Assembly: GCA_030583605.1 (NCBI GenBank)
Contig: CP129466.1
Location: 2,983,001-3,047,000, forward strand
From: Gammaproteobacteria bacterium
GTDB taxonomy: Bacteria; Pseudomonadota; Gammaproteobacteria; Steroidobacterales; GCA-2729495
Direction of reading: 5' to 3'
DNA length: 64,000 bases
Position 1 is the first letter of the stretch. Every line of letters starts with the position of its first letter. Positions 9,772-18,929 of the stretch are shown here, piece after piece. The position numbers and the translations under genes are program-made. Below the pieces are notes generated by a model. It was not told where the DNA came from, made no database searches, and saw nothing but the letters and a program-made list of their open reading frames with translations.

Positions 9772-10356
9772 ATGCCGCCAAGGAAGATCCAGCAGCGTAT
9801 CGAGCCCACCCTCGAGTCGGGCCCTGCGCGGGCGCAGCCCGCGAAAGTCGCGCCGGGCGACGTCGAGGCCGAAGTGAGGGCCGTGATCCACGCCACCGCG
9901 GAGGCGTGGAACTCCCAGGACTTTGCCTGTGTGCTCGCGCTCTGGGACCCGGACGAACCCACTCCTTTTTATCTGGCCGAGGAGCAGCCGGACTGGTTCA
10001 TCGGCTGGGAGAAGCTGCGCGCCTACCTCGACCCGCCCAAGCCGAGCCCCGCAGTGCAGGGCATCCGCGAGGAGATGCGCGATATCCACGTCAAGCGCAT
10101 CGGGCCGGACCTCGCCATTGCGGCCTGGTGGATGCACTTCGAGATGAAGATCATCGGCCGGCCGCCGATCGGCGAGGACGTGCGGGTCAGCGCGGTGCTG
10201 CGCCGGACCGCGGGCGGCTGGCGCTACATCCACTGGGCCGAGTCGCCCATGACCGGCGTGATGTACATGCACCGACTCATGGAGCGCGATGTCGACCAGG
10301 AAAAATTCAAGGTGGTGCTCGAGCGCAATCGCAAGCTGCGCCAGCCGCCGCGCTGA
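9772..10356 (+). CDS. NTF2-like (SnoaL/DUF4440-type) protein
   Basis: A 194-residue protein with a basic N-terminal extension (MPPRKIQQRIEP) and an NTF2-like cone-shaped fold from about residue 35: VRAVIHATAEAWNSQDF, the Trp-rich middle, and VSAVLRRTAGGWRYIHWAES at the end. These domains act as small hydrolases, isomerases or ligand-binding modules; no catalytic residues can be assigned. The start at 9772 follows GGAGAG by about ten bases. It is divergent from gcdH with about 120 bases between them and ends six bases before the convergent CapA-like gene. Cytoplasmic. Specific role unknown. Confidence 0.75.
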   Translation: MPPRKIQQRIEPTLESGPARAQPAKVAPGDVEAEVRAVIHATAEAWNSQDFACVLALWDPDEPTPFYLAEEQPDWFIGWEKLRAYLDPPKPSPAVQGIREEMRDIHVKRIGPDLAIAAWWMHFEMKIIGRPPIGEDVRVSAVLRRTAGGWRYIHWAESPMTGVMYMHRLMERDVDQEKFKVVLERNRKLRQPPR

Positions 10357-10361
10357 CCGGA

Positions 10362-11717
10362 TCAGGGCACGCGGGCCGCGAGCGCTGCGCGCCAGTCGAA
10401 CAGTTTCCTGAGCGCATCCGCCCCGGCCGCGAGCGCGGCCTGGTTCGCGTCATACGCCTGCGCCACCGGCCCACCCGCCTGCACGGCGCGCAGCAGGTCG
10501 CGCAGCGCCGTCGCCAGCGGTGCAGCACCCGGCAAGGTCTCCAGCGCAGCCATGAGCGCCTGCTGGCGCGGCAGCGCGAGTGTCCGCGCACGAGCGTCGA
10601 GCGTCGCCGCGTCGCGACCGCGGGCTGCGGCGATGGCGCGCGCGAGTTCCGCGCCCTCGAAGACGAGCTGGGCCCGCTCGCAACGCCGCATGAACGCATC
10701 ATCGTCGAGCCGTGCGGAAGCCACCGCGATGGCGCGCGCCAGGTGCGCCGCCGCGAGACCACCGGGCGCGCGCGGCAGACCCTGAGCGTCGAGCCGGAAC
10801 GGCACCACGCGCGCGGCTTCCACGCGCCGGCGTGAAAGGCGCGCCTCCAGCAGCACTGAACGGTCCGACCAGTCGTGGCCGGCACGCATGTAGGGAGTCA
10901 GCGGAAACGAGCCGTTGCCGAGGCCGTAGGCGATGAACCCGTCGCCATGCCGTTCGACGCCCATCGGCACATGCGCGTGGTGACACAGCACGAGCGTCGC
11001 ACCGCGACGCACGAGTTCGCGGGCCAGGTCGCGATGCCGGCGCAGCGGATGGCAGCGGAACTCGTAGCCCCAGTGCAGTTGCACCACCAGCGCATCGACA
11101 CGCGCAGCCGCCGCCGCGACTTCCTCCCGCATGACCTCGGGCTCCGCCAGCGCGGGCCGCCGCCCGGCGGCGCCCGCGTCGAGCGGAGCATGATCGTCGC
11201 AGTAGCCGAGAAACCCGACCTGCAAGCCGCGACACTCGCGCACGACCAACTGCGCGGCTCCGTCCGCGCCGGCGACACCGCAGGCCTCGATCCCGGCAGC
11301 GCGCAGGTGCCCGAGCGACTCTTCGAAGCCGGCCACACCGGCGTCGAGCGCGTGGTTGCCCGCGACGTTGACGACGCCGACGCCAGCCGCGTGCAGCAGT
11401 CGCGCCGTGCCGGCCGCGGCCCGCAGCGACGGGCCCAGTGAGGCCGCGGGCCATTCGGCGCCGGCGATCGGCGCCTCGAGGTTGCAGCAGACGAGGTCGG
11501 CGCCGCCGAGCGTGCCGGCGAGCCCGTCGAAGAGCGCCGGAGCTGCGGTCCGCGGCGCTTCCTTCACGAATACGTCGCCGAGCGCTGCAAGCGTGATCGC
11601 GCCGGCGGCAGCGTCGCCGCGGGGAACGAGGGCGCGTCCGAGCGGCCAGGCGAGGCGCGCGCGCTCGAGGGCGCGCAGCGCACGCCACGGCAGTGGCAGG
11701 CAGTCGTGGAGATACAT
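10362..11717 (-). CDS. CapA-like metallophosphatase-fold protein
   Basis: A 451-residue protein of the CapA/PgsA family, which has a calcineurin-like metallophosphoesterase fold and is linked to poly-gamma-glutamate capsule formation in Bacillus. Visible family motifs are AALGDVFV near residue 45, CCNLEAPI, NVAGNHALDAG, ALVVQLHWGYEF and CHHAHVPMGVE. No signal peptide or membrane segment is obvious, unlike typical CapA. It lies at the left edge of the glycan locus and is divergent from the flippase genes. No CapB/CapC ligase partners are nearby, so a poly-glutamate role is doubtful. A solitary enzyme acting on an envelope precursor is another possibility. Confidence 0.8.
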   Translation of the reverse strand: MYLHDCLPLPWRALRALERARLAWPLGRALVPRGDAAAGAITLAALGDVFVKEAPRTAAPALFDGLAGTLGGADLVCCNLEAPIAGAEWPAASLGPSLRAAAGTARLLHAAGVGVVNVAGNHALDAGVAGFEESLGHLRAAGIEACGVAGADGAAQLVVRECRGLQVGFLGYCDDHAPLDAGAAGRRPALAEPEVMREEVAAAAARVDALVVQLHWGYEFRCHPLRRHRDLARELVRRGATLVLCHHAHVPMGVERHGDGFIAYGLGNGSFPLTPYMRAGHDWSDRSVLLEARLSRRRVEAARVVPFRLDAQGLPRAPGGLAAAHLARAIAVASARLDDDAFMRRCERAQLVFEGAELARAIAAARGRDAATLDARARTLALPRQQALMAALETLPGAAPLATALRDLLRAVQAGGPVAQAYDANQAALAAGADALRKLFDWRAALAARVP

Positions 11718-11832
11718 CGGTCAGACGAGCCGCGGCAACGCAGGCCTGGCCATGAGACGAAGTGCCGGTTTTTGCGACAGGCCTTACCTTATCATGGCCG
11801 CCTCGCCGGCCGCCCCTGCGTCCTTGGCAGCG

Positions 11833-12656
11833 GACATGAGCATCGAACGCCAGACACTGACCGCGCTGAAGTGGGCCGGGCTCGCCAAGCTGGCCAGCCA
11901 GCTGATCAGCTGGGCGGCGACGCTGGTGGTGTTGCGGCTGCTGCACCCGGAGGACTACGGGCTGATGGCCATCGTCTCGGTGGTCATCACGGTGCTCGCC
12001 AACATCGCCGAGCTCGGCATCGGTGCCGCGGTGGTGCAGGCGCCGCGGCTCGACACCGCCGACCTGGGCCGGGTGAACGGGCTGATCACGCTGAGCAATC
12101 TCAGCATCTTCCTGCTGCTCCTGCTCGGCGCGCCGCTGGTCGCGCTCGCCTTCCAGGATCCGCGCCTGACGCTGCTGGTGCAGGTGGCGGCGCTGCAGAT
12201 GCCGATCAGCTCGCTCGGCGCGCTGCGCCAGGCGCTCGCCGAGCGTGAACTCGACTTCGCCTGGCTCGCCCGGGTGGAACTCGGCGCGGCGCTCGTCTCC
12301 ACGGTCGTCGGGCTGGGGCTGGCGCTGCGGGGCGCCGGGGTCTGGGCGCTGGTCGGTGCCAGCCTGGCGATGGCGGTGACGCGCAGCCTGCTGCTGGTGC
12401 GCCGCGGGCTGATCCGGCCCTCCTTCCGCCTCGCCGGCGTGGGCCGCTTCCTGCCGGTCGGAGGTTCCGTGATGTTCAGCCGCCTCGCCTGGCACCTGGT
12501 CTCGCAGGCCGACGTGCTGATCGGCGCGCGCCGGCTGGGGTCCGAGGCGATCGGCACCTACTCGGTGGCGCTGCACCTGGCCACGCTGCCGATGCAGAAG
12601 GTCATGGGCATCATCAATGCCGTGGCGCTGCCGGCGGTCGCCCGGCTGCAGGAGGA
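11833..12656 (+). repeat. Tandem gene-conversion tract, left copy
   Basis: From three bases before the ATG through base 821 of the flippase gene, this tract is identical to 13278-14101, including all synonymous positions. The first mismatch is at 12657 (G against A). Beyond that point the two genes differ at many positions. The sharp switch from identity to divergence fits recent gene conversion or a partial tandem duplication, or a collapsed/chimeric assembly. Confidence 0.9.
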
Positions 12657-13284
12657 GCCCGAACGGCTGCGCGCCCGGCTGCTCGACGCGATGCGCATGA
12701 TGAGCGTGATCAGCGTACCGGTACTCTGGGGGCTGTCGGCTACGGCGCCGGAGCTGGTGCATGTCGTGCTCGGGCCGAACTGGGACCACGCCATCGTGCC
12801 GGTGCAGCTCATCAGCCTGATCGTGCCGCTGCGCATGATCCACGGCATCTACGCCACGACGATCATCGGCGCCGGCCACGCCCGCCTGAACTTCGAGGCG
12901 ACGCTGCGCGGCGGGCTGATCCTGCCGGCCGCCTTCCTCGCCGGCACCTTCTGGGGGGTGAACGGCCTCGCCGCCGCCTGGCTCGCCGCGGTACCGCTGT
13001 TGTTCGCCGTGGACCTGTGGCTCATCGGGCATGTGTTCCGGATCCGGGCCGGCCACGTGCTGCGCGCGGTCTGGCGCCCGGTTCTGGCGGGGCTTGCGAT
13101 GTACTTCGCCGTGACGGCAGCGCGCGCCGCGCTCGCCGCGCTCGACGAACCCGCCCGCCTGCCACTGCTCATCGGCGCCGGCGCGCTCGCCTACGCGGTG
13201 GTGCTCTACCCGCTCGACCCCGGCGTGCGCAATGACCTCGGCACGCTGCTGCGTGCGACGCGTTCCACCGAGCCGGCGACATGA
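11836..13284 (+). CDS. Oligosaccharide flippase (MOP/Wzx family), copy 1
   Basis: A 482-residue polytopic inner-membrane protein of the polysaccharide-transport (Wzx-like) family, expected to move a lipid-linked saccharide to the periplasmic face. Hydrophobic helices run through its length, including the characteristic pattern LVVLRLLHPEDYGLMAIVSV. The start at 11836 is chosen because the second copy begins at the same codon; an in-frame ATG at 11794 is an alternative. Its stop overlaps the ATG of copy 2 (ATGA), so the two are translationally coupled. The first 821 bases of the gene are identical to copy 2, while the last third is clearly different. Confidence 0.9.
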   Translation: MSIERQTLTALKWAGLAKLASQLISWAATLVVLRLLHPEDYGLMAIVSVVITVLANIAELGIGAAVVQAPRLDTADLGRVNGLITLSNLSIFLLLLLGAPLVALAFQDPRLTLLVQVAALQMPISSLGALRQALAERELDFAWLARVELGAALVSTVVGLGLALRGAGVWALVGASLAMAVTRSLLLVRRGLIRPSFRLAGVGRFLPVGGSVMFSRLAWHLVSQADVLIGARRLGSEAIGTYSVALHLATLPMQKVMGIINAVALPAVARLQEEPERLRARLLDAMRMMSVISVPVLWGLSATAPELVHVVLGPNWDHAIVPVQLISLIVPLRMIHGIYATTIIGAGHARLNFEATLRGGLILPAAFLAGTFWGVNGLAAAWLAAVPLLFAVDLWLIGHVFRIRAGHVLRAVWRPVLAGLAMYFAVTAARAALAALDEPARLPLLIGAGALAYAVVLYPLDPGVRNDLGTLLRATRSTEPAT

Positions 13285-14101
13285 GCATCGAACGCCAGAC
13301 ACTGACCGCGCTGAAGTGGGCCGGGCTCGCCAAGCTGGCCAGCCAGCTGATCAGCTGGGCGGCGACGCTGGTGGTGTTGCGGCTGCTGCACCCGGAGGAC
13401 TACGGGCTGATGGCCATCGTCTCGGTGGTCATCACGGTGCTCGCCAACATCGCCGAGCTCGGCATCGGTGCCGCGGTGGTGCAGGCGCCGCGGCTCGACA
13501 CCGCCGACCTGGGCCGGGTGAACGGGCTGATCACGCTGAGCAATCTCAGCATCTTCCTGCTGCTCCTGCTCGGCGCGCCGCTGGTCGCGCTCGCCTTCCA
13601 GGATCCGCGCCTGACGCTGCTGGTGCAGGTGGCGGCGCTGCAGATGCCGATCAGCTCGCTCGGCGCGCTGCGCCAGGCGCTCGCCGAGCGTGAACTCGAC
13701 TTCGCCTGGCTCGCCCGGGTGGAACTCGGCGCGGCGCTCGTCTCCACGGTCGTCGGGCTGGGGCTGGCGCTGCGGGGCGCCGGGGTCTGGGCGCTGGTCG
13801 GTGCCAGCCTGGCGATGGCGGTGACGCGCAGCCTGCTGCTGGTGCGCCGCGGGCTGATCCGGCCCTCCTTCCGCCTCGCCGGCGTGGGCCGCTTCCTGCC
13901 GGTCGGAGGTTCCGTGATGTTCAGCCGCCTCGCCTGGCACCTGGTCTCGCAGGCCGACGTGCTGATCGGCGCGCGCCGGCTGGGGTCCGAGGCGATCGGC
14001 ACCTACTCGGTGGCGCTGCACCTGGCCACGCTGCCGATGCAGAAGGTCATGGGCATCATCAATGCCGTGGCGCTGCCGGCGGTCGCCCGGCTGCAGGAGG
14101 A
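13278..14101 (+). repeat. Tandem gene-conversion tract, right copy
   Basis: Second copy of the 824-bp identical tract, offset by 1445 bases from the first. It covers the 5' part of flippase copy 2 and stops being identical at 14102, where the downstream C-terminal coding sequences diverge. Confidence 0.9.
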
Positions 14102-14714
14102 ACCCGAACGGCTGCGCGCCCGGCTGCTCTGGGCGACGCGCATGATGAGCGTGATCAGCGTGCCGGCGCTCTGGGGGCTCTCTGCGATCGGACCCGAACT
14201 GGTGCGCGTCGTGCTCGGGCCGAAGTGGGGCAATGCCATCGTCCCGGTGCAACTCCTCAGCCTGATCGTGCCACTGCGCATGATCCAGACGATTTTCTCC
14301 ACGGCGATCATCGGCACCGGGAAGGCGGGCCTGAATATCTACATGACCGTAGTCAGCGCCGTGGTCCTGCCGGGCTCATTCCTGCTTGGCACCCGCTGGG
14401 GCGTGAACGGCCTCGCCGCCGCCTGGTTGTTCGCGATACCGATCTCTTTCACCCTGAACTTCTGGCGCATCACGTACGTCTTCGACATACGCCTCATGCA
14501 CATCTGGCGTGCCGTGTGGAAACCGGTTGCAGCCGGGTCCGCGATGTACCTCGCGGTAGCAGGCCTGCGCGGGATGCTGGTGGCACTCCCGGACCTGGCG
14601 CGGCTGCCGTTCCTGATCGGCGCGGGCGCCGTGGCCTACATGGCCGTGCTGCATCTCCTCGATCGCGAGGTGCGGCAGGATCTGCTCACCCTGATGCGGA
14701 CCAGCCGCGCCTGA
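13281..14714 (+). CDS. Oligosaccharide flippase (MOP/Wzx family), copy 2
   Basis: A 477-residue paralogue of the preceding flippase. Residues 1 to about 273 are identical to copy 1, and the C-terminal part differs (for example LLWATRMMSV against LLDAMRMMSV) although the fold and helices are conserved. Both copies look intact, with no internal stop or frameshift. In this family the C-terminal half contributes to the substrate cavity, so the pair may handle two related lipid-linked glycans; that is inference. It is coupled to copy 1 by an ATGA overlap and followed 137 bases later by the Dit1-like gene. Confidence 0.9.
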   Translation: MSIERQTLTALKWAGLAKLASQLISWAATLVVLRLLHPEDYGLMAIVSVVITVLANIAELGIGAAVVQAPRLDTADLGRVNGLITLSNLSIFLLLLLGAPLVALAFQDPRLTLLVQVAALQMPISSLGALRQALAERELDFAWLARVELGAALVSTVVGLGLALRGAGVWALVGASLAMAVTRSLLLVRRGLIRPSFRLAGVGRFLPVGGSVMFSRLAWHLVSQADVLIGARRLGSEAIGTYSVALHLATLPMQKVMGIINAVALPAVARLQEEPERLRARLLWATRMMSVISVPALWGLSAIGPELVRVVLGPKWGNAIVPVQLLSLIVPLRMIQTIFSTAIIGTGKAGLNIYMTVVSAVVLPGSFLLGTRWGVNGLAAAWLFAIPISFTLNFWRITYVFDIRLMHIWRAVWKPVAAGSAMYLAVAGLRGMLVALPDLARLPFLIGAGAVAYMAVLHLLDREVRQDLLTLMRTSRA

Positions 14715-14851
14715 CGGGGCGCTAAATGTGACCCAGTTCACAACTGGCAATGCTGCAGCAACACGGCGCTTGCCGATCCGGCACGAGGCCGTATGCTGTG
14801 AACCACGGCCATAACCATACTTAGAGCCTTGCCCGCCGGGTCCGATCCAGC

Positions 14852-15910
14852 ATGAGTAACGCAGAACGCGCCGCCGCGACCTCCCTCGATCGGGAGCCAC
14901 TCGCCGCCGGGCCAGCCGCTGCGCGCGATGCGCTGCGCACGGCGCCCGACGTCGTGCGCGAGCAGCTGCGCTCGATCCTGCGCGATCTCGACCGGCCCGA
15001 CGTGCCGGCGCCGGACATTGCCGCGGCCCGGCTGCCCGAACTCGTCTTCGCGGCACAGACGCAACGCGAGTTCTGCTATCTCGGCCGCGCCCGCGTCGCG
15101 CCCTATCGCGACCGCGCACAGCAGCTCATCGCGCATGCGGTCGGGCGTGGCGAGCCGGTGCATTACTGCCTCGACATCGGCGGCGGCTACCACGCCAGCC
15201 TGCGCCCCGGCTCCGAGGAGCTGAGCTTCGGCCCGGGGCTGGGTGAACTGCTGCTGCTGCGCCAGATCCGCCGCTTCGACACGCGCGTGCGCGGCCTGTA
15301 CCCACCCGGCACCCGCTTCTCGCTGGTGATCGATAACCTCGTAGCCTGGTTCGTCAACGACATCGCCATACTCAGCACGGAAAATTTCTGCGCCCGGTTG
15401 CGGGATCTCATCGCGCATGCGGGCATGGCAGGCCTGGTGGAACTCTGGGTCGAGTCGGAGCATCTCGCTGCGGCAGACTTCGAGGAACTGCGCCCGACCT
15501 ACCGCGTGGCGCCGGACGCGGACGCCCTCACCGGCAAAGACCACGACACCATCGAGCGCTTTCTCGGGCGCCGCTGCGACCGCACGGAAGCGGCGCTGCG
15601 CGCGGCGCGTTACCAGGAAATCACCGCCGTCTCGGGCGAGCTGATCGACCGCCGTCTCGACGGCCTGCGCATGACCCAGCGGGCCACCGCCGAGACGATC
15701 TGCTTCAGGCCGTTCCCGGGCGCCGACTCGCGCATCCAGAGCGGCGAAGTCGCGCTGTGCACCGCCACAGACGGCCACCTGCGGCCGTTACTCCTCACCA
15801 GCCACAACCAGCACCTGTATAACTGGTACCGGATCGACTTCTCGGCTATGTTGCCGGCGGCGATCGAGCAGGTCATTTGCGCGGATCCGTTGGTCCGCCC
15901 GTCGATCTGA
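14852..15910 (+). CDS. Unknown protein, possibly Dit1/PvcA-like
   Basis: A 352-residue soluble protein with no signal peptide. The central stretch FGPGLGELLLLRQIRRFD then VRGLYPPGTRFSLVIDN resembles the layout of the Dit1/PvcA family (isonitrile synthases), where a short LGE helix is followed by YxPGAxxxxxxDG. The family's Gly is replaced by Asn here and the rest of the match is weak, so this is a low-confidence family guess. It stands between the flippases and an asparagine-synthase-like gene, 40 bases upstream of the latter and co-directional. No strong ribosome site precedes the ATG. Role in the glycan locus unknown. Confidence 0.6.
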   Translation: MSNAERAAATSLDREPLAAGPAAARDALRTAPDVVREQLRSILRDLDRPDVPAPDIAAARLPELVFAAQTQREFCYLGRARVAPYRDRAQQLIAHAVGRGEPVHYCLDIGGGYHASLRPGSEELSFGPGLGELLLLRQIRRFDTRVRGLYPPGTRFSLVIDNLVAWFVNDIAILSTENFCARLRDLIAHAGMAGLVELWVESEHLAAADFEELRPTYRVAPDADALTGKDHDTIERFLGRRCDRTEAALRAARYQEITAVSGELIDRRLDGLRMTQRATAETICFRPFPGADSRIQSGEVALCTATDGHLRPLLLTSHNQHLYNWYRIDFSAMLPAAIEQVICADPLVRPSI

Positions 15911-15950
15911 CCGCCGCGAGCCGGCTTCCGCGGAAAGGGGCGGTGGCGCC

Positions 15951-17696
15951 TTGAGCGCGTTGCGAATCGGCTTCACCTGGCCCAGCTCCCCGCCGTCGTC
16001 GCCGACGGACAACTTCTTTTTCGGCATCTGGCACCCGCGACGGGCCATCGACCTGCGCTGGCACGGTGAGCCGCCGGCGGGCGTCGCCACGCTCACCGGG
16101 CGCAACTGGGCGCTCGCCAGCGCCGTTTCCCCGTTGCACGACCCGGGCGGCGCACTGGTGCACCAGGCGGCGGACGGCGAAACGGCACTCGCCTTCCGTG
16201 GCTACGTGCTCGCGCCGCCGCTGCATTCCTACTCGGCCGGCGCCGAGCTGATCGACTACTGGCAGAGCAACCCCTGGCGCGAGCATAACGGCGTCTTCGC
16301 GGTCGCCCGGATCGCGGGCCACGGTGCAGAGATCCTTCTCGCGACCGACCTGCTCGGCTTTGCGCCGCTGTATTACACGCGCTTCGACGGGGCCCTGCTC
16401 TTCGCCACCAACCCGCGCTGGCTCGTGACCACCGACGCGTCGAGCGACCTCGTCGCCTGGCGCGGCCTGCTCGAAAGCGGTTTCCTCGCCGCGGAGCGGA
16501 CCCTCACCGAAGGCGTGCACCGCCTGCCGGCCGGCAAGGCCCTGCTGGCGAGCGGGGCCTCGCTCCGCCTGACGAGCTGGCAGGAACTCGACACCCTGCC
16601 GAAGGGCGAGCGGCGGCTGGACGCCGCCGGCGTTGCCGAGGTCGAGCGGGTCTTCCACGAAGCCATGGACCGCTGCCTCGCCCTGCCGCGGCTCGACGTG
16701 CTGCTGCCACTGAGCAGCGGCCACGACAGCCGCCGGATTCTCTCCTCGTTGCTGCGCCGTGGCCGCCCCTTCGAAGCGCTCACCTGCCGGGTCTTTCACC
16801 AGGGTCGCGACCTCGACGCGCGCTACGCAACAGAAATGGCGCGCGATCTCGGGCTGCGTCATCGGGTGATCGAGCCCGCGCCGGCCAGCCAGTTCGCGCA
16901 GGACGATCTCACCCGCCAGGTGCTGACAGACGCCGAGACCGGCATGCACTCCTGGGTGCCGCGACTGATGGCCGCCCTGCCGGCCGCGCCCACGATGCTG
17001 CTCGACGGGATCGCGGGCGACATCCTCGGCAACCCGGGTTTTCGCATCCCCGGCCTGTACCAGTCACGCGAACGCGACCTCGGGATCATTCTCGAGGCGT
17101 CGCTGCCCGGTGCCTACCAGCGGGTGCTCGCCCGCGTCGCGTGGCCCGACGCGACCAGCGTGCGCGAGGATCTGCGCAGCTACCTGCTCAGCCTGCCGCA
17201 GGAGGTGAATCTCGCCGAGTTCGCGTTCATCCTGCTGCGGCAGCGACGCGCCACGGCGCCGTGGTCGCAGCAACTCCTGCCTCCCGGGCACGTGGCGGTG
17301 TGCCCGTTCCTCGATCTCGACTACCTGCGGCTGCTGCTCTCCTTCGTCCCGGCCGACAAGCACGCGACGATCCTGCAGCGGCGCTGTCTCGCCGAGTTCT
17401 GGCCCGATCTCCACCGCTACCCGGGCACACGCGACATCCCGCCACAGTCGCGACGCCGGAGCACGCGCATCGATCGGGAACTCACGCTCGCCTGCGCGCG
17501 CAGCACGCTGGCGGAACTCGAATCGCGCGGCGGCCTGGCGCGGCTGCGCGACCTGCTGAGCGCTCGCGGCCGGCTGGCGCTCCTCGCCGCGCGCGCCAGC
17601 CGGCACCTGATGCTGCGCACCCACTGGCAGCTCGGCACGCTCGAAGAACTGGTCCTGCGCGAACAGGACCGCCAACATGGCTGGAAAACGGAGTAA
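15951..17696 (+). CDS. Asparagine-synthase-like ATP-dependent amidotransferase
   Basis: A 581-residue protein with the two-domain layout of asparagine synthetase B. The N-terminal part (1 to about 200) looks like the Ntn glutaminase fold but does not begin with Met-Cys, so the glutamine-cleaving nucleophile is absent at the usual place. The C-terminal synthetase domain has a PP-loop variant LSSGHDSRR at 254-262, for adenylating a carboxylate. Such proteins in biosynthetic loci form amides or lactams rather than free asparagine. The start is a TTG preceded by GGAAAGGGG; an alternative TTG lies three codons on. It is followed three bases later by a 132-residue gene, probably co-translated. Confidence 0.75.
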   Translation: MSALRIGFTWPSSPPSSPTDNFFFGIWHPRRAIDLRWHGEPPAGVATLTGRNWALASAVSPLHDPGGALVHQAADGETALAFRGYVLAPPLHSYSAGAELIDYWQSNPWREHNGVFAVARIAGHGAEILLATDLLGFAPLYYTRFDGALLFATNPRWLVTTDASSDLVAWRGLLESGFLAAERTLTEGVHRLPAGKALLASGASLRLTSWQELDTLPKGERRLDAAGVAEVERVFHEAMDRCLALPRLDVLLPLSSGHDSRRILSSLLRRGRPFEALTCRVFHQGRDLDARYATEMARDLGLRHRVIEPAPASQFAQDDLTRQVLTDAETGMHSWVPRLMAALPAAPTMLLDGIAGDILGNPGFRIPGLYQSRERDLGIILEASLPGAYQRVLARVAWPDATSVREDLRSYLLSLPQEVNLAEFAFILLRQRRATAPWSQQLLPPGHVAVCPFLDLDYLRLLLSFVPADKHATILQRRCLAEFWPDLHRYPGTRDIPPQSRRRSTRIDRELTLACARSTLAELESRGGLARLRDLLSARGRLALLAARASRHLMLRTHWQLGTLEELVLREQDRQHGWKTE

Positions 17697-17699
17697 GGC

Positions 17700-18098
17700 A
17701 TGAAACTGCAACCATGGACACCTCCCGCGGGCCTCGCGACGGACCTGCCCTACGTCGTCGAGTACTACTACAAGGTTCGCTGGGGTCACGCGGAGGAATT
17801 CCTGGAGCTGTTCCTCCGCAATCACTACCCCGTGCTGGAGAAACAGCTGGAGACCGGGCGCGTCCGCGACGTGCGCATCGAGCAGCCGAGGCTGCACGGC
17901 ACCGAGGCCGAGCGCTGGGACTACCGCGTCACACTCGTGTTTGCAAACGTCATCGCGGCGCACGACAAGACGCACGAGCCGATGGTGATCCGCGCGCTCT
18001 ACCCCGACCAGGAACGCTTCGCGCGGGAGGAAGCGCACCGCTTCGGGCTGCTGCTCGCCCACTGGGATCTGCCGGTGGTCGGGATTCGGCCGGGCTGA
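17700..18098 (+). CDS. Small protein, possible dimeric alpha/beta-barrel fold
   Basis: A 132-residue soluble protein (MKLQPWTPPAGLATDLPYVV). The pattern PYVVEYYYKVRWGHAEEFLELF, followed by a second strand set (WDYRVTLVFANVIAAH), is typical of ferredoxin-like dimeric alpha/beta-barrel proteins of the EthD/antibiotic-monooxygenase type. That is a fold-level guess only. The ATG is three bases after the stop of the asparagine-synthase-like gene, so the two are very likely one transcriptional unit. No catalytic residues can be assigned. Confidence 0.65.
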   Translation: MKLQPWTPPAGLATDLPYVVEYYYKVRWGHAEEFLELFLRNHYPVLEKQLETGRVRDVRIEQPRLHGTEAERWDYRVTLVFANVIAAHDKTHEPMVIRALYPDQERFAREEAHRFGLLLAHWDLPVVGIRPG

Positions 18099-18263
18099 GA
18101 GCCGCTACCGCGTTTATGTGAAAGCGGCATTCTGCGAGCGGCCTCTCTGATATTCGCGGGCCTGTCTCCTATAATGCTGGCCGGTAGTCAATGAGGCTCG
18201 CCCGCAAGGTGCGGTCGCGAGGCCAACCAAGAACACTGCCGCAGGACCGGGGAGCACAACGTC

Positions 18264-18929
18264 GTGATCGGGTTCGAGCCAGGGGGTGCGCAGGCAGTTC
18301 GTTCCATCCTGCTGCTCGGCGCCCACTGTGACGACATCGAGATCGGCTGCGGCGGAACGCTGTTGCGGATGGCCGCGGCATACCCGCAGGCCGGGTTCCT
18401 CTGGGTGACACTGAGCGGCGACGCGGCTCGCGCCGCCGAGACGCGCGCAGCCGCGAAACGGCTGCTCATCGGGGCAGGCTCGCTGACGGTGCTATGCGAG
18501 ACCTTCCGCGGCAGCTACTTTCCTTACGACGGAGCACGCATCAAGGACTATTTCGAATCGCTCAAGGCACGGGTGCAGCCGGACCTGATCTTCACCCACC
18601 ACGGCGGTGATCTCCACCAGGACCACCGCGTTACCAGCGAACTGACCTGGAACACCTTCCGCAATCACATGATTCTCGAATACGAAATCCCGAAATACGA
18701 CGGCGACCTCGGCCGGCCGAACTGCTACGTGCCGCTCAGCGCCGCCGACCTCGCCACGAAGAACCGCATCCTCAGCGAGTGCTTTCCCAGCCAGCGCGGG
18801 CGCGGCTGGTTCACCACGGAGACCTTCACCGGGCTCGCGCGCCTTCGGGGCATCGAGTGCAACGCGCCCGACGGGTACGCCGAAGCGTTCCACGCGCGCA
18901 AGCTCGTCATGGGGCTGGGCAGGCCATGA
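18264..18929 (+). CDS. PIG-L family sugar/amide deacetylase
   Basis: A 221-residue zinc-dependent deacetylase of the LmbE/PIG-L family, which removes N-acetyl (or other acyl) groups from amino sugars and related molecules. The zinc and catalytic motif AHCDDIEIG lies at 20-28 (family AHPDDxxxG; here Pro is replaced by Cys). The second metal region HHGGDLHQDH is at 112-121. The start is GTG at 18264 after GGGGAG. Its TGA overlaps the ATG of the SDR gene, so it belongs to the five-gene coupled run that follows. The likely substrate is a nucleotide- or lipid-linked amino sugar made by the neighbouring enzymes. Confidence 0.88.
   Translation: MIGFEPGGAQAVRSILLLGAHCDDIEIGCGGTLLRMAAAYPQAGFLWVTLSGDAARAAETRAAAKRLLIGAGSLTVLCETFRGSYFPYDGARIKDYFESLKARVQPDLIFTHHGGDLHQDHRVTSELTWNTFRNHMILEYEIPKYDGDLGRPNCYVPLSAADLATKNRILSECFPSQRGRGWFTTETFTGLARLRGIECNAPDGYAEAFHARKLVMGLGRP

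Noticed and set aside
10699..13302. An 867-codon minus-strand frame across the CapA and flippase genes
   Set aside because: Low-complexity His/Arg/Gln-rich translation antisense to a recognisable flippase; not a gene.
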